From positions 1 to 15,935 of the forward strand of contig CAZEDU010000118.1 in assembly GCA_964511185.1 (NCBI GenBank): a stretch of DNA of 15,935 bases, written 5' to 3'. Positions 1 through 6,706 of this stretch are shown piece by piece. How positions within the stretch are numbered: position 1 is the first letter of the stretch; each line of letters opens with the position of its first letter. The notes beneath the pieces were generated by a model. That model saw nothing but the letters and a program-made list of their open reading frames with translations, was not told the origin of the DNA and did no database searches. The position numbers and the translations under genes were made by a program. Source of the DNA: CAZEDU01 sp964511185. GTDB taxonomy: Bacteria; Myxococcota; Myxococcia; Myxococcales; Myxococcaceae.

Positions 1-1302
1 GTCCCAACGGCCGGCTGCTGATACTCACGGTTCGCACTTCTTTTTTCTTCCTCTTTGGGGCTCTCGGGCGCGTTTCTCACCGCCGACGTTTTCAATCTGT
101 TCGTCTTCTTCGAGATTCTGCTCGCCGCCTCGTACGGACTTTTATTGCACGGCTCGGGGAAGTCGCGCGTGCGCGCCAGCGTGCACTACATCGCGGTGAA
201 CCTGGCGGCCTCGGCGCTGTTTCTGCTCGGCGCGGCCATCATCTACGGCGTCACCGGCACGCTGAACATGGCCGAGCTGTCGTCGAGACTCTCGGCGCCG
301 ACGGTCGCCAACCGGCATCTGATTGACGCGGGCGCCGCCATTCTCGCGATTGCTTTTCTCATCAAGGCGGGCGCGTGGCCGCTCAACCTGTGGCTGGCGC
401 GCGCTTACAGCTCTGCGACTCCGCCAGTGGCGGCGCTCTTCGCGCTTCTCACCAAGGTCGGCGTCTACGCGCTGCTTCGGCTGTGGACGCTGATGTTCGC
501 CGGAGGCCCCTTGGCGGGCTTCGGCGGTGAGGCGCTCTTCACCTTCGGCGTGCTCACCTCGGCGCTCGCCTCGGTGGCGATGCTCGGGTCGCAGCGACTC
601 GCCGTGCAGACCGCGTGGGGCGTGGTGCTCTCGGCGGGAACGCTGCTTTCGGCCGTGGGCCTCGGCAGCCCGGCCGTGCTGAGCAGCGCGATTTATTATC
701 TCGCCGCCTCGACCGTCGCTTCGTCCGTGCTCTTTCTGCTCGTCGACTTGATTCAGCGGTGGCGCGCGGGGGCCACTCCTTTTGACGAAGCACCATTCTT
801 GTCGGCGAGCCTCGAGTCGCAAGACGTCAATCTCGACGACGAAGAAGAGCCGCTCGTCGCGCTCCCCTTTCCCGCTTCGACCGCGCTGCTGGGTCTCGCG
901 TTCGTCGCCTGCGTCTTGCTCGTCTGCGGCATGCCGCCTTTGCCGACCTTCCTCGGCAAGCTCGGCATGTTGTCGGCGGCGCTGGAGGGCGCGCAAGCGC
1001 AGGTCGCGCCGCGCCAGTGGCTCTTCGTCGCGGTGCTCTTGAGTTCGGGGTTCGTCGCGCTGGTGGCGCTCACGCGAACTGGCATTCGATTGTTTTGGGC
1101 GCAGACTCTGCGCGAGCCCCCGAGGGTGCGCGCGGCCGAAGGGTTTCCGGTCGTCCTCTTGCTCGCCGTTTGCGCGGCGCTGACCATCGGAGCGGGCCCC
1201 GCGATGGCGCTCGCCCAGTCCACCGCGCAATCGCTCTACGACCGAAATGAGTACATTCGCGCCGTGCTCGGCGAGCGCGGCCCGCAGAAGGAGGCCCCGT
1301 GA
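1..1302 (+). CDS. mrpD: Mrp-type Na+/H+ antiporter subunit D (partial, 5' frameshift)
   Basis: Membrane subunit of the multisubunit Mrp cation/proton antiporter, related to the proton-pumping subunits of complex I. The open frame from 55 (TTG) to the TGA at 1300-1302 reads GAFLTADVFNLFVFFEILL, the conserved MrpD core, then many hydrophobic segments. A short acidic loop (about 785-855) precedes the conserved GMPPLPTFLGK stretch. Family members are about 500 residues, so the N-terminal part is missing. In the same frame a TGA lies at 19-21. In frame 2 (from base 2) the sequence reads DTHGSHFFFLPL, resembling the residues that normally precede GLNGAFLTGD. The gene therefore seems to continue upstream with a one-base deletion (or equivalent) near 38-57. 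The stop overlaps the mrpE start by GTGA. Function is confident; the true 5' structure is not. Confidence 0.9.
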
Positions 1303-1787
1303 GTAGGCTCTTCCCCGCGCCGGGGCTGTCGCTGGCGCTGTTGGTGTTGTGGCTCTTGCTCGCCCAGTCACTCGACGTCGGGACGCTGTTGCTCGGCATC
1401 GCGCTGGCGATCTTCTGGCCGAAGGCGACGGCGCGGCTGAGGCCGGCCCCGGCGAGACTTCGGCGGCCCAAGGCGATGGCGCGGCTGTTGGCCATCGTGG
1501 TCGCCGACATGCTGCGCGCCAACGTCAAAGTGGGCTGGGCCATTCTGACTCGCCGTACCAGTCAGCTGCAGTCGGGCTTCGTCGAGATTCCTCTCGACCT
1601 CAAAGACCCCACCGGCCTGGCGGTGTTGTCGATGATCATCACCTTCAACCCTGGCACTGCTTGGGGCCTGCTGTCGGCCGATCGGCGCGTGTTGCTTTTG
1701 CACGTGCTCGAGATTGGCGACGAAGCGCAGGTCATTGCGGAGGTCAAGCACCGCTATGAAGACAAACTGATGGAGATCTTCGAATGA
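1299..1787 (+). CDS. mrpE: Mrp-type Na+/H+ antiporter subunit E
   Basis: This 162-residue protein has the usual MrpE/MnhE length. Two hydrophobic segments fill the first third (about residues 7-45). A soluble C-terminal part follows, with the family pattern IPLDLKD, then MIITFNPGTAW, then a His-containing strand (LLLHVLEIGDE) and the end KHRYEDKLMEIFE. The GTG start at 1299 overlaps the mrpD stop by four bases, and the stop overlaps the mrpF ATG by four bases, which suggests translational coupling. MrpE is an accessory membrane subunit of the antiporter complex. It probably supports assembly or full activity rather than carrying the ion path itself; this is family knowledge. Confidence 0.93.
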   Translation: MSRLFPAPGLSLALLVLWLLLAQSLDVGTLLLGIALAIFWPKATARLRPAPARLRRPKAMARLLAIVVADMLRANVKVGWAILTRRTSQLQSGFVEIPLDLKDPTGLAVLSMIITFNPGTAWGLLSADRRVLLLHVLEIGDEAQVIAEVKHRYEDKLMEIFE

Positions 1788-2062
1788 GACCTCTGCTCGC
1801 CTGGAGCCTTTCTTTTGCCCTCGCCTGTCTTGCCCTCGCGATGGTCTTCGCGATGGCGCGCATTTTCATCGGCCCGCGCGCGCAAGATCGCGTGCTCGCG
1901 TTCGACAACCTGTACGTCAACACGATGTTGGTCGTGCTGACGCTGGGGCTGCTCTACCAGAGCAGCTCGTATTTCGAGGCCGCGCTGCTCATCGCCCTGT
2001 TCGGGTTCGTCGGGTCGGCGTCGATGTCGAAGTTTCTCTTGCGCGGCGAGGTGATCGAATGA
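1784..2062 (+). CDS. mrpF: Mrp-type Na+/H+ antiporter subunit F
   Basis: A 92-residue protein with three predicted membrane helices, typical of MrpF/MnhF. The conserved segment FIGPRAQDRVLAFDNLYVNT follows the first helix, matching the family G-P-x-x-x-D-R-V-x-A-x-D block that holds the acidic residue found throughout MrpF. The ATG sits in an ATGA overlap with the mrpE stop, and its own stop makes another ATGA with mrpG. It is a small integral subunit of the Mrp complex, made in fixed order with its neighbours. Confidence 0.93.
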   Translation: MRPLLAWSLSFALACLALAMVFAMARIFIGPRAQDRVLAFDNLYVNTMLVVLTLGLLYQSSSYFEAALLIALFGFVGSASMSKFLLRGEVIE

Positions 2063-2412
2063 CCGCGGCGACGCCTCTGTGGGTGGACGTTCTGACCGCG
2101 GTGCTCGTCGTGGTGGGCTCGCTGACAGCTTTGGTCGGCTCGTTTGGAATCTTGCGCCTGAGGGAATTCTTTCAGCGCGTGCATGCCCCCACCCTCAACA
2201 CGACGGTCGGAGTGTGGTGTCTGGTCTTCGCGACGATCGCTCAGGTGTCGTTCGTCGCCGGTCAGCTCTTCGTGCATGCCGCGGTCATTCTCGTGCTGAT
2301 GGCGCTGACGACCCCGGTGACGACCATCTTCTTGATGCGGGCGGCGATCTTTCGCACTCGAGCACGAGAGCTGCCGCGAGTTACGCCCGAATCAACCGAA
2401 GAGACCCGTTGA
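2059..2412 (+). CDS. mrpG: Mrp-type Na+/H+ antiporter subunit G
   Basis: A 117-residue protein with three membrane helices and the MrpG/MnhG signature: GSFGILRLREFFQRVHAPT after helix 1, and a helix-3 stretch rich in small residues (LMALTTPVTTIFLMRAA). It is the last gene of the mrp operon, starting in an ATGA overlap with mrpF. Its final 32 bases overlap tail to tail with the 3' end of the opposite-strand 3D-domain gene, so no intergenic terminator separates the two units. Only subunits D to G are in the window; A, B and C would be expected upstream. Confidence 0.93.
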   Translation: MTAATPLWVDVLTAVLVVVGSLTALVGSFGILRLREFFQRVHAPTLNTTVGVWCLVFATIAQVSFVAGQLFVHAAVILVLMALTTPVTTIFLMRAAIFRTRARELPRVTPESTEETR

Positions 2413-3016
2413 TGGTGCTGTCCAACGAGTCGCGCAGCCCCCCGGTGCAGATGTCGATGCGCGAGGTGCCGCGGCCGACGAATGCACCGCCGGTGTCGAC
2501 CACGCGGAACTCGATTCGGCGGCCGTACTTCTTCTCGAGCTCGGGAATTCGCAGCTTGGTGCCATAGGGAAACGCGTTCGAGTCCATCGCGACCGACACG
2601 TACGTCGCTTTCCCCGCGAGGTACTGTTGCAGCGTTCGAAGCGGGTTACCCATGCGGTCGTTGAAGCCGCCTTCGAGCAACGAGTTGTGCGGGTAATACC
2701 CAGTGCCGCGAGCGTGATAGACGCGTGCGCCCGGCGGAACGGCGCCCGGCAGCGCGCCCCTCAACGCCTGAATCGTCTTCGGGGTGAGCGCTGGGCCCGT
2801 GCCGAGCTTGTTGCGTTGTTTGAACTTGACCACCGCCCGCTGGGTGGGCCGGTCGAAGACGCCAGTGGCTTTGACGAAGTACCGGTTGCTTCGCAGCAAT
2901 CGTTGCAGCTTCAAGATTCGCGGGCCACGCGCGCCCAGCTCGAGCAGGTTTGCCTTCGAGGAAGCGGAGTGGCTCGACAACCGAAGCGTCGAAGGCTCTT
3001 GCACGCGATGCGTCAT
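2381..3016 (-). CDS. Peptidoglycan-binding and 3D domain protein
   Basis: A 211-residue putative wall enzyme. Residues about 22-87 form a PG_binding_1 domain (LLELGARGPRILKLQRLLR, then GVFDRPTQRAVVKFKQRN). Residues about 98-208 form a 3D domain, the double-psi barrel found in MltA/YabE-like proteins, with the three aspartates at D145 (VAMD), D174 (VVDTGG) and D188 (RIDI), so a lytic transglycosylase-type role is plausible. The ATG at 3016 was chosen because AAAGGA lies eight bases upstream; the frame stays open for 106 more codons but that extension is low complexity. No signal peptide is visible. The gene converges on mrpG and diverges from the 99-aa gene at 3192. The domain calls are confident; the substrate is inferred. 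Confidence 0.85.
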   Translation of the reverse strand: MTHRVQEPSTLRLSSHSASSKANLLELGARGPRILKLQRLLRSNRYFVKATGVFDRPTQRAVVKFKQRNKLGTGPALTPKTIQALRGALPGAVPPGARVYHARGTGYYPHNSLLEGGFNDRMGNPLRTLQQYLAGKATYVSVAMDSNAFPYGTKLRIPELEKKYGRRIEFRVVDTGGAFVGRGTSRIDICTGGLRDSLDSTINGSLRLIRA

Positions 3017-3191
3017 CGAGAGGTTCCTTTGTTCTATCTGCCTCAATGGTTCTCTCGGCGAAGGGCGACGAAGTTGCCGGCACCTCTCGAAAAAATTTTT
3101 CGACATGGTCCGTGTAACCATTTTCCTGGTCCCGGGTTCTTTTCGAATGCGGCGCCAATTTCGGCACGCGAACGAAAAGGACTGGCTTCGT
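3017..3191. promoter_or_regulatory. Divergent intergenic region with AT palindrome
   Basis: This 175-bp gap separates the divergent starts at 3016 (-) and 3192 (+), so it should hold promoters for both. The visible structure is CGAAAAAATTTTTCG at 3088-3102, a perfect 7-bp inverted repeat around one central base, in otherwise GC-rich DNA. It could be an operator or an intrinsically bent promoter element. No convincing -35/-10 pair could be assigned. Confidence 0.35.
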
Positions 3192-3491
3192 ATGGGTTTT
3201 AGCGTGACGAAAGAGTTCATCGGAAAAGTCGGCAAATACACGTCAGTGGGCAGTGGGGGCCGTGCACCCGCCGCGACTCGGCTGCTGTCGGCCCGAGAGG
3301 GAAACGCGCTGATCGCGAGGCTGCTGGCGACCAAGAACCCGGCGGCCGAGAAGGCGAAGTTCGCGGTGCTCGCGCAGCGAATTCAGCGCGGGGCGCTTTC
3401 CTTCGAGCAGAAGACGATGGCGAAGCTCGAGCGAATCTTTACGCGGCTTGACATCAAGATTCCCGCGTTCGGCGACAAACTCAAAGGTTAG
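3192..3491 (+). CDS. Hypothetical 99-aa protein
   Basis: A short basic protein of unknown family. The ATG at 3192 is preceded by AAAAGGA ten bases upstream, and the gene ends with TAG at 3489-3491. No signal peptide or membrane segment is visible. Residues about 27-90 look mostly helical (ATRLLSAREGNALIARLL, then EKAKFAVLAQRIQRGALS). It lies 25 bp upstream of the VanY-type gene on the same strand, so the two probably share a transcript. An accessory, targeting or inhibitor role for the neighbouring wall enzyme is possible but only from context. Conservation next to homologues of its neighbour would be the deciding evidence. Confidence 0.6.
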   Translation: MGFSVTKEFIGKVGKYTSVGSGGRAPAATRLLSAREGNALIARLLATKNPAAEKAKFAVLAQRIQRGALSFEQKTMAKLERIFTRLDIKIPAFGDKLKG

Positions 3492-3516
3492 TCCGATAAC
3501 CTTCTCGGAGGTTCCT

Positions 3517-4182
3517 TTGGCTTCTTCGATACGTTCGACCCTGAAGCGATACCCACCGCTCGAATTGGGGGCGCGTGGAAAATTCGTCCGGCGGCTGGAG
3601 GTGCTGCTTCGCCGAAATCGAGTGCAGGTGACGAAGGTCGATGGAGTGTTCGACCGTTCGTTGCTCGCGCGGGTGAAGCGCTTTCAGCGAGCCAGGTCGC
3701 TGAAGGTCGACGGGGAGGTCGGGCAACAGACCTGGGCGGCGCTGTTGGGGCTGCGCCGCCTTCCGACCGGCACCAACCTGCTGCGCGAGCCCAATGCCGC
3801 GGTGAGAATCGCCACCGGTTATTCCGGCGGCCGCCCTCGTCGCGTCGCGTTGCGCTCCGTCGGCGACGGAGAGTTCCTGCAGAAGCGAGCGGCGGCGAGC
3901 TATCTCAAGATGGTGAGCGCCGCTCGACGAGCGGGCGTGCACCTTTCCTCGACCAGCGGGTTTCGCACTCACCGCGAGCAGGCGGTTCTCTATGCCCGTT
4001 ATGGCTCGGGCCGCGCCGCGCCTGCTGGGTACTCAAACCACCAGCTCGGCCTGTCGATGGACATCGGCGGCATCAATGGCTACGGCACCCGCGCGTACCA
4101 GTGGCTGAATCGAAACGCCCGTCGGTTCGGGTTCGTCAACGACGTGCCGGGCGAGTTTTGGCACTGGACGTACAAGCCTTAA
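3517..4182 (+). CDS. PG-binding domain D,D-carboxypeptidase, VanY type
   Basis: A 221-residue putative zinc peptidase acting on D-Ala-D-Ala stems. Residues about 14-78 form a PG_binding_1 domain (PLELGARGKFVRRLEVLL, KVDGVFDRSLLARVKRFQ, DGEVGQQTWAAL). Residues about 125-221 form the VanY/LAS peptidase domain: SGFRTHREQ, then SNHQLGLSMD with zinc ligands H175 and D182, and E213-x-W-H216 near the end. All expected metal and catalytic positions are present. The TTG at 3517 was chosen because GGAGG lies five bases before it; a longer frame from 3448 would overlap the upstream gene. No signal peptide is evident, unusual for an enzyme with an extracytoplasmic substrate. The last codons lie in a palindrome shared with the converging gene. 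Confidence 0.87.
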   Translation: MASSIRSTLKRYPPLELGARGKFVRRLEVLLRRNRVQVTKVDGVFDRSLLARVKRFQRARSLKVDGEVGQQTWAALLGLRRLPTGTNLLREPNAAVRIATGYSGGRPRRVALRSVGDGEFLQKRAAASYLKMVSAARRAGVHLSSTSGFRTHREQAVLYARYGSGRAAPAGYSNHQLGLSMDIGGINGYGTRAYQWLNRNARRFGFVNDVPGEFWHWTYKP

Positions 4183-4192
4183 CTTAAGGCTT
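4174..4192. terminator. Perfect palindrome over two converging stop codons
   Basis: AAGCCTTAACTTAAGGCTT is a perfect inverted repeat with 9-bp arms and a single central C at 4183. It holds the TAA of the + strand carboxypeptidase (4180-4182) and the TAA of the - strand lyase (4186-4184), so both proteins end in Lys-Pro. A transcript from either side could form a 6-bp stem with a 7-nt loop. No T-tract follows, so a bidirectional terminator role is tentative. Confidence 0.4.
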
Positions 4193-5591
4193 ACAGCCGA
4201 TGCGATTTTTGGCGAGGACCAAGTTGTCGATGAAGAGGTACTCGTCCTTGATGGGCGTCCAGGCGGAAGTACCGCCGTGGTAGAAGACACCCATCAAAAG
4301 GTCTGCCTTTAGGCTGCTGGTGGTGCGGAAGCGGATGTTCTTGCGGTCGTACTTGAGCTGCCCGTTGAACCAGCCCTGCATGATGCCGTCGGTGGCGCCC
4401 GGGGTGTTCATCTTGTAGCGCATCTCGATGCAGGCCCATTTGCCGGGCTCGAGCTCGGCGCCGGCTTGCCAGAATTCCTTGTAGCCGCAGCCGCCGGTGT
4501 TGGACGAAGGCGAGTCGGCGTAGAGGTACGTCTGAATGCGGCCCTTGGTGTGGTTATCGACTTGGCCCCACTGCAGGCGGCCCGACCAACCCTTCGACGG
4601 GTCGGGGTCGACGCAGCCGGTGGGCCAGTTACCACCGCCGATGCCCGGAATCTTCGCTTCGAGGCGGAAGTAATAGTTGGACGCCGGCTTCAAGTAGTAG
4701 CGGAAGTAGATTTCATCTTGCGCGCCGATGTTGAGCCCATTGGGGCCGAATTGGCTGTACCAAACAAAGCCGTGGTACTGACCCTTCGGGTGGCGAATGC
4801 GCGCTGTCTTGCCATCGAGCGCGTCTGTTCCCGTCACGATGGTCGGCTCTACCCCTTCGGTAATGTATGGTTTGAAAGTGTCTCGCCACCGAGGCGCTTC
4901 CCACCCGCCGTACCACAACACATCGGCGCGCCCCGCAAGCTGCGGCTCAATCGCGCCAACGTCTCCCTTGATGTTTGGGTTGACGGTCGTCGGTGCAGGG
5001 GGCGTCAAAGTTCCCGCGTCGGGTGTCGTCGGCGCGCTGCCGCTCGAGCCGCAGGCGCGGGCTTCAACGATGCTCGCCCAGTTGTTCTCGGTGTTGCCGT
5101 CGACATAGATGCGCAAGTAACGGGCGCTCACTCTCGATGGAAGAGTGATTGTTTCGAAGTCGAGCGTGCGACCGCTGCTCCTTCCGCTGAAGACTTCGGT
5201 GAAGTTTGCCCCGTCGCCAGAAGCGTGAGCTCGATAGGTGTTGATTCGACCGGCCCCGCGGTACCACGCCACCGCGAAGGCGCCGACCGTTTTCACCGAG
5301 CCCAAATCGAGCTGCACCCACTGCCCTCGGCCCAAGCTGGACCAACGCGTCGAGAAGTTGTTGTCGATGACGTTGGCCGGAACGTTGCCGTCGTTTCCGC
5401 TCGCGATGACGCGTGTCACCTGGAGCGGTTGGCAGGTGAGAAGGAAAGCCTCATCTTCACCGATCGGCGCGGCGGCATTCTCATCGCCCTCCTCTTCGAN
5501 NNNNNNNNNGCAGGAGGGCCTTGCCCTGCCCCCACCACCGGCGCGCGACGATGAAGAAGAGCAGCCTCGGACGACGATGTGACCAGACCAT
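4184..5591 (-). CDS. F5/8 type C and polysaccharide lyase 14-like protein
   Basis: A probably secreted polysaccharide-active protein interrupted by the N gap. The - strand frame right after the gap begins with an acidic stretch. A discoidin/F5-8 type C carbohydrate-binding domain follows (coding about 5431-5048: VIDNNFSTRWSS, GQWVQLDLGSVKTVGAFAV, RYLRIYVDG). A Pro/Thr linker (to about 4973) leads to a beta-jelly-roll module (about 4972-4187) with the PL14 pattern IYFRYYL, KIPGIGGGNW, WSGRLQWG, GKWACIEMRYKMNTPG and YLFIDNLVLA. Alginate-type lyases are the best-known PL14 members; the substrate here is unknown. The 5' end is uncertain: an ATG at 5591 has AGGAG six bases upstream and reads MVWSHRRPRLLFFIVA, but is in a different frame across the 10 N. 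A signal peptide is likely lost or split. Confidence 0.78.
5500..5509. other. Assembly gap of 10 N
   Basis: Ten undetermined bases, probably a fixed-length scaffold placeholder. They fall in the 5' part of the lyase gene, so the missing length and the reading frame there cannot be deduced. Confidence 0.98.
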
Positions 5592-5704
5592 GTGGGGCTC
5601 CTGACACGATGGGAGCCTTCCGTTGGTGCAAGGTTGGGGCCTGACCAGGTTTGAGACGCGCGCGCGCTATCACAGTAAGTTACGTGCCTGGCCGAATCGC
5701 GCAC

Positions 5705-5720
5705 GCGGGGACGCCCCCGC
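5705..5720 (-). terminator. GC hairpin after the NlpC/P60-like gene
   Basis: GCGGGG-ACGC-CCCCGC is a perfect 6-bp stem with a 4-nt loop, starting 25 bases past the TGA (5748-5746) of the - strand wall enzyme and before the lyase gene on the same strand. No T-run follows, so termination is only suggested by position. Confidence 0.3.
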
Positions 5721-5745
5721 ATTCAAGCTCGCCCGTGAACACCGG

Positions 5746-6441
5746 TCATCGCGGCTGGTGAATTCGAGTCAAGCGCGAGAGGTTCAGCGGCTTCATCGAC
5801 ACCACTTGTCCCGCGCCGGGAGCGGGGTTGTTCGAACCGAGGATGTAGGGTCGTCCGTTCTTGAAGCCCGCGAAGAAGACAACATGCCCTCGTGACCCGC
5901 CGCCTCGGCCCATGATCACGACATCGCCCGGCTTCGCATTTCTCAGCGAGACCGTGCGCCAGTTCTTGCTGCGTACCAATGTATCGTCGAGGGCCGCGAC
6001 CGCGGCGGTCTGCGCGCGGCGAGGGAGCGCTCCGGCCTTCACGAGAACGGCGGAGACAAAGTTGGCGCAATTGAGGTTGTTGGGCACCCAATTCGGCATC
6101 AACGCTGCGAGGGGGCCCCTCGTCTTGAGGGTGCCCGCTGATTTTCCGAGAAAGGTACGCGCGAGCGCGAACGCTCGAGCGCCCGGGTTTCGTCGCAGCT
6201 CGACCTGACGCTCCATCGCAAGCAGTTGCCGTCGATCGACCGCGCCATTCGAACCGAAGCGATTCTTCGGCCCCCCAAACCGCTGTTCAAAACGACGTGA
6301 CGCGCGGCGCGTTCGAAGGTCGAAAGTCCCGTCGGCGCCGCCTTTGAGCAGGCCGAGCCGGCCCAGGCAAACCTGGCTGAGGCGAACATGCCTCGACGCC
6401 TCGCCGAGCCGATGACCAATTCGCCAGTTCTTGCGCGCCAC
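5746..6441 (-). CDS. Putative NlpC/P60-CHAP type cysteine peptidase, wall hydrolase
   Basis: A 231-residue protein. Residues about 18-80 resemble a degenerate PG_binding_1 domain (LSQVCLGRLGLLKGGADGTF, then RRASRRFEQRFGG). Residues about 110-215 show a papain-like NlpC/P60-CHAP arrangement: candidate nucleophile C125 in NLNCANFVSAVL, then KPGDVVIMG, H186 in RGHVVFFAG and a polar residue at N204 in YILGSNN. The fold call rests on this spacing. The GTG at 6441 was chosen because AAGGA lies seven bases upstream; the open frame extends to 6897, but that extension overlaps the accessory region and has no recognisable domain. No signal peptide is visible. It would cleave peptidoglycan stem peptides, like the two other PG-binding proteins nearby. 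Confidence 0.78.
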   Translation of the reverse strand: MARKNWRIGHRLGEASRHVRLSQVCLGRLGLLKGGADGTFDLRTRRASRRFEQRFGGPKNRFGSNGAVDRRQLLAMERQVELRRNPGARAFALARTFLGKSAGTLKTRGPLAALMPNWVPNNLNCANFVSAVLVKAGALPRRAQTAAVAALDDTLVRSKNWRTVSLRNAKPGDVVIMGRGGGSRGHVVFFAGFKNGRPYILGSNNPAPGAGQVVSMKPLNLSRLTRIHQPR

Positions 6442-6536
6442 GATTCGTTCCTTTCGAGAGTCGATCTGGTTGTCGGAGCTCGTTTCGAAGCGTTTCGCCC
6501 GCTCAGAAATCGAGTGCGGGGTGTGGCCAGCGTTGG

Positions 6537-6570
6537 CGACAAGGTCGGACAGCGCGGGACGACCTTGTCG
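6537..6570. repeat. 11-bp perfect inverted repeat
   Basis: CGACAAGGTCG (6537-6547) and CGACCTTGTCG (6560-6570) are perfect inverted arms with a 12-nt spacer. They lie about 100 bp upstream of the wall hydrolase start on the - strand and about 140 bp before the next + strand gene. No T-run follows, so an operator or leader hairpin fits better than a terminator. The surrounding 6442-6660 shows no recognisable gene. Confidence 0.6.
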
Positions 6571-6660
6571 AGGTGGACACCCCGCATGCGCGAAGGCGTT
6601 GTGCAGCAACGCTTGGATATTTCTGACGCCAAAGGAACCGCGGTTTCCGCCGACGACCGC

Positions 6661-6693
6661 CCCTAACTTTCCACCCGTAACCTCCACCCTAAC
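6661..6693 (+). repeat. Tandem 13-bp direct repeats upstream of accessory gene
   Basis: CCCTAACTTTCCA (6661-6673), CCCGTAACCTCCA (6674-6686) and a partial third copy beginning CCCTAAC (6687-6693) follow each other with an exact 13-bp period, ending 13 bp before the ATG at 6707. This could be a multi-site operator or a small iteron-like array for the first gene of the accessory region. Confidence 0.5.
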
Positions 6694-6706
6694 GCAGAGA
6701 GCCCTT

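Noticed and set aside
142..1371. 409-residue open frame on the - strand across mrpD
   Set aside because: Arg/Ala/Gly-rich shadow of a GC-rich membrane-protein gene; no domain, and the + strand reading matches MrpD throughout.
3017..3334. N-terminal extension of the 3D-domain protein to 3334
   Set aside because: The added residues overlap the 99-aa gene on the other strand, have no domain, and the ATG at 3016 has a well-placed ribosome site.
4466..5554. 362-residue + strand frame opposite the lyase gene
   Set aside because: Low-complexity Arg/Ala/Val translation with no motif, while the - strand carries clear F5/8 and lyase motifs.
6442..6660. Possible degraded integrase C-terminus on the - strand (NIQALLHNAFAHAG followed in another frame by VHLDKVV)
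   Set aside because: Resemblance is short, needs a frameshift and lacks the Arg/His/Tyr catalytic signature; treated as noncoding.
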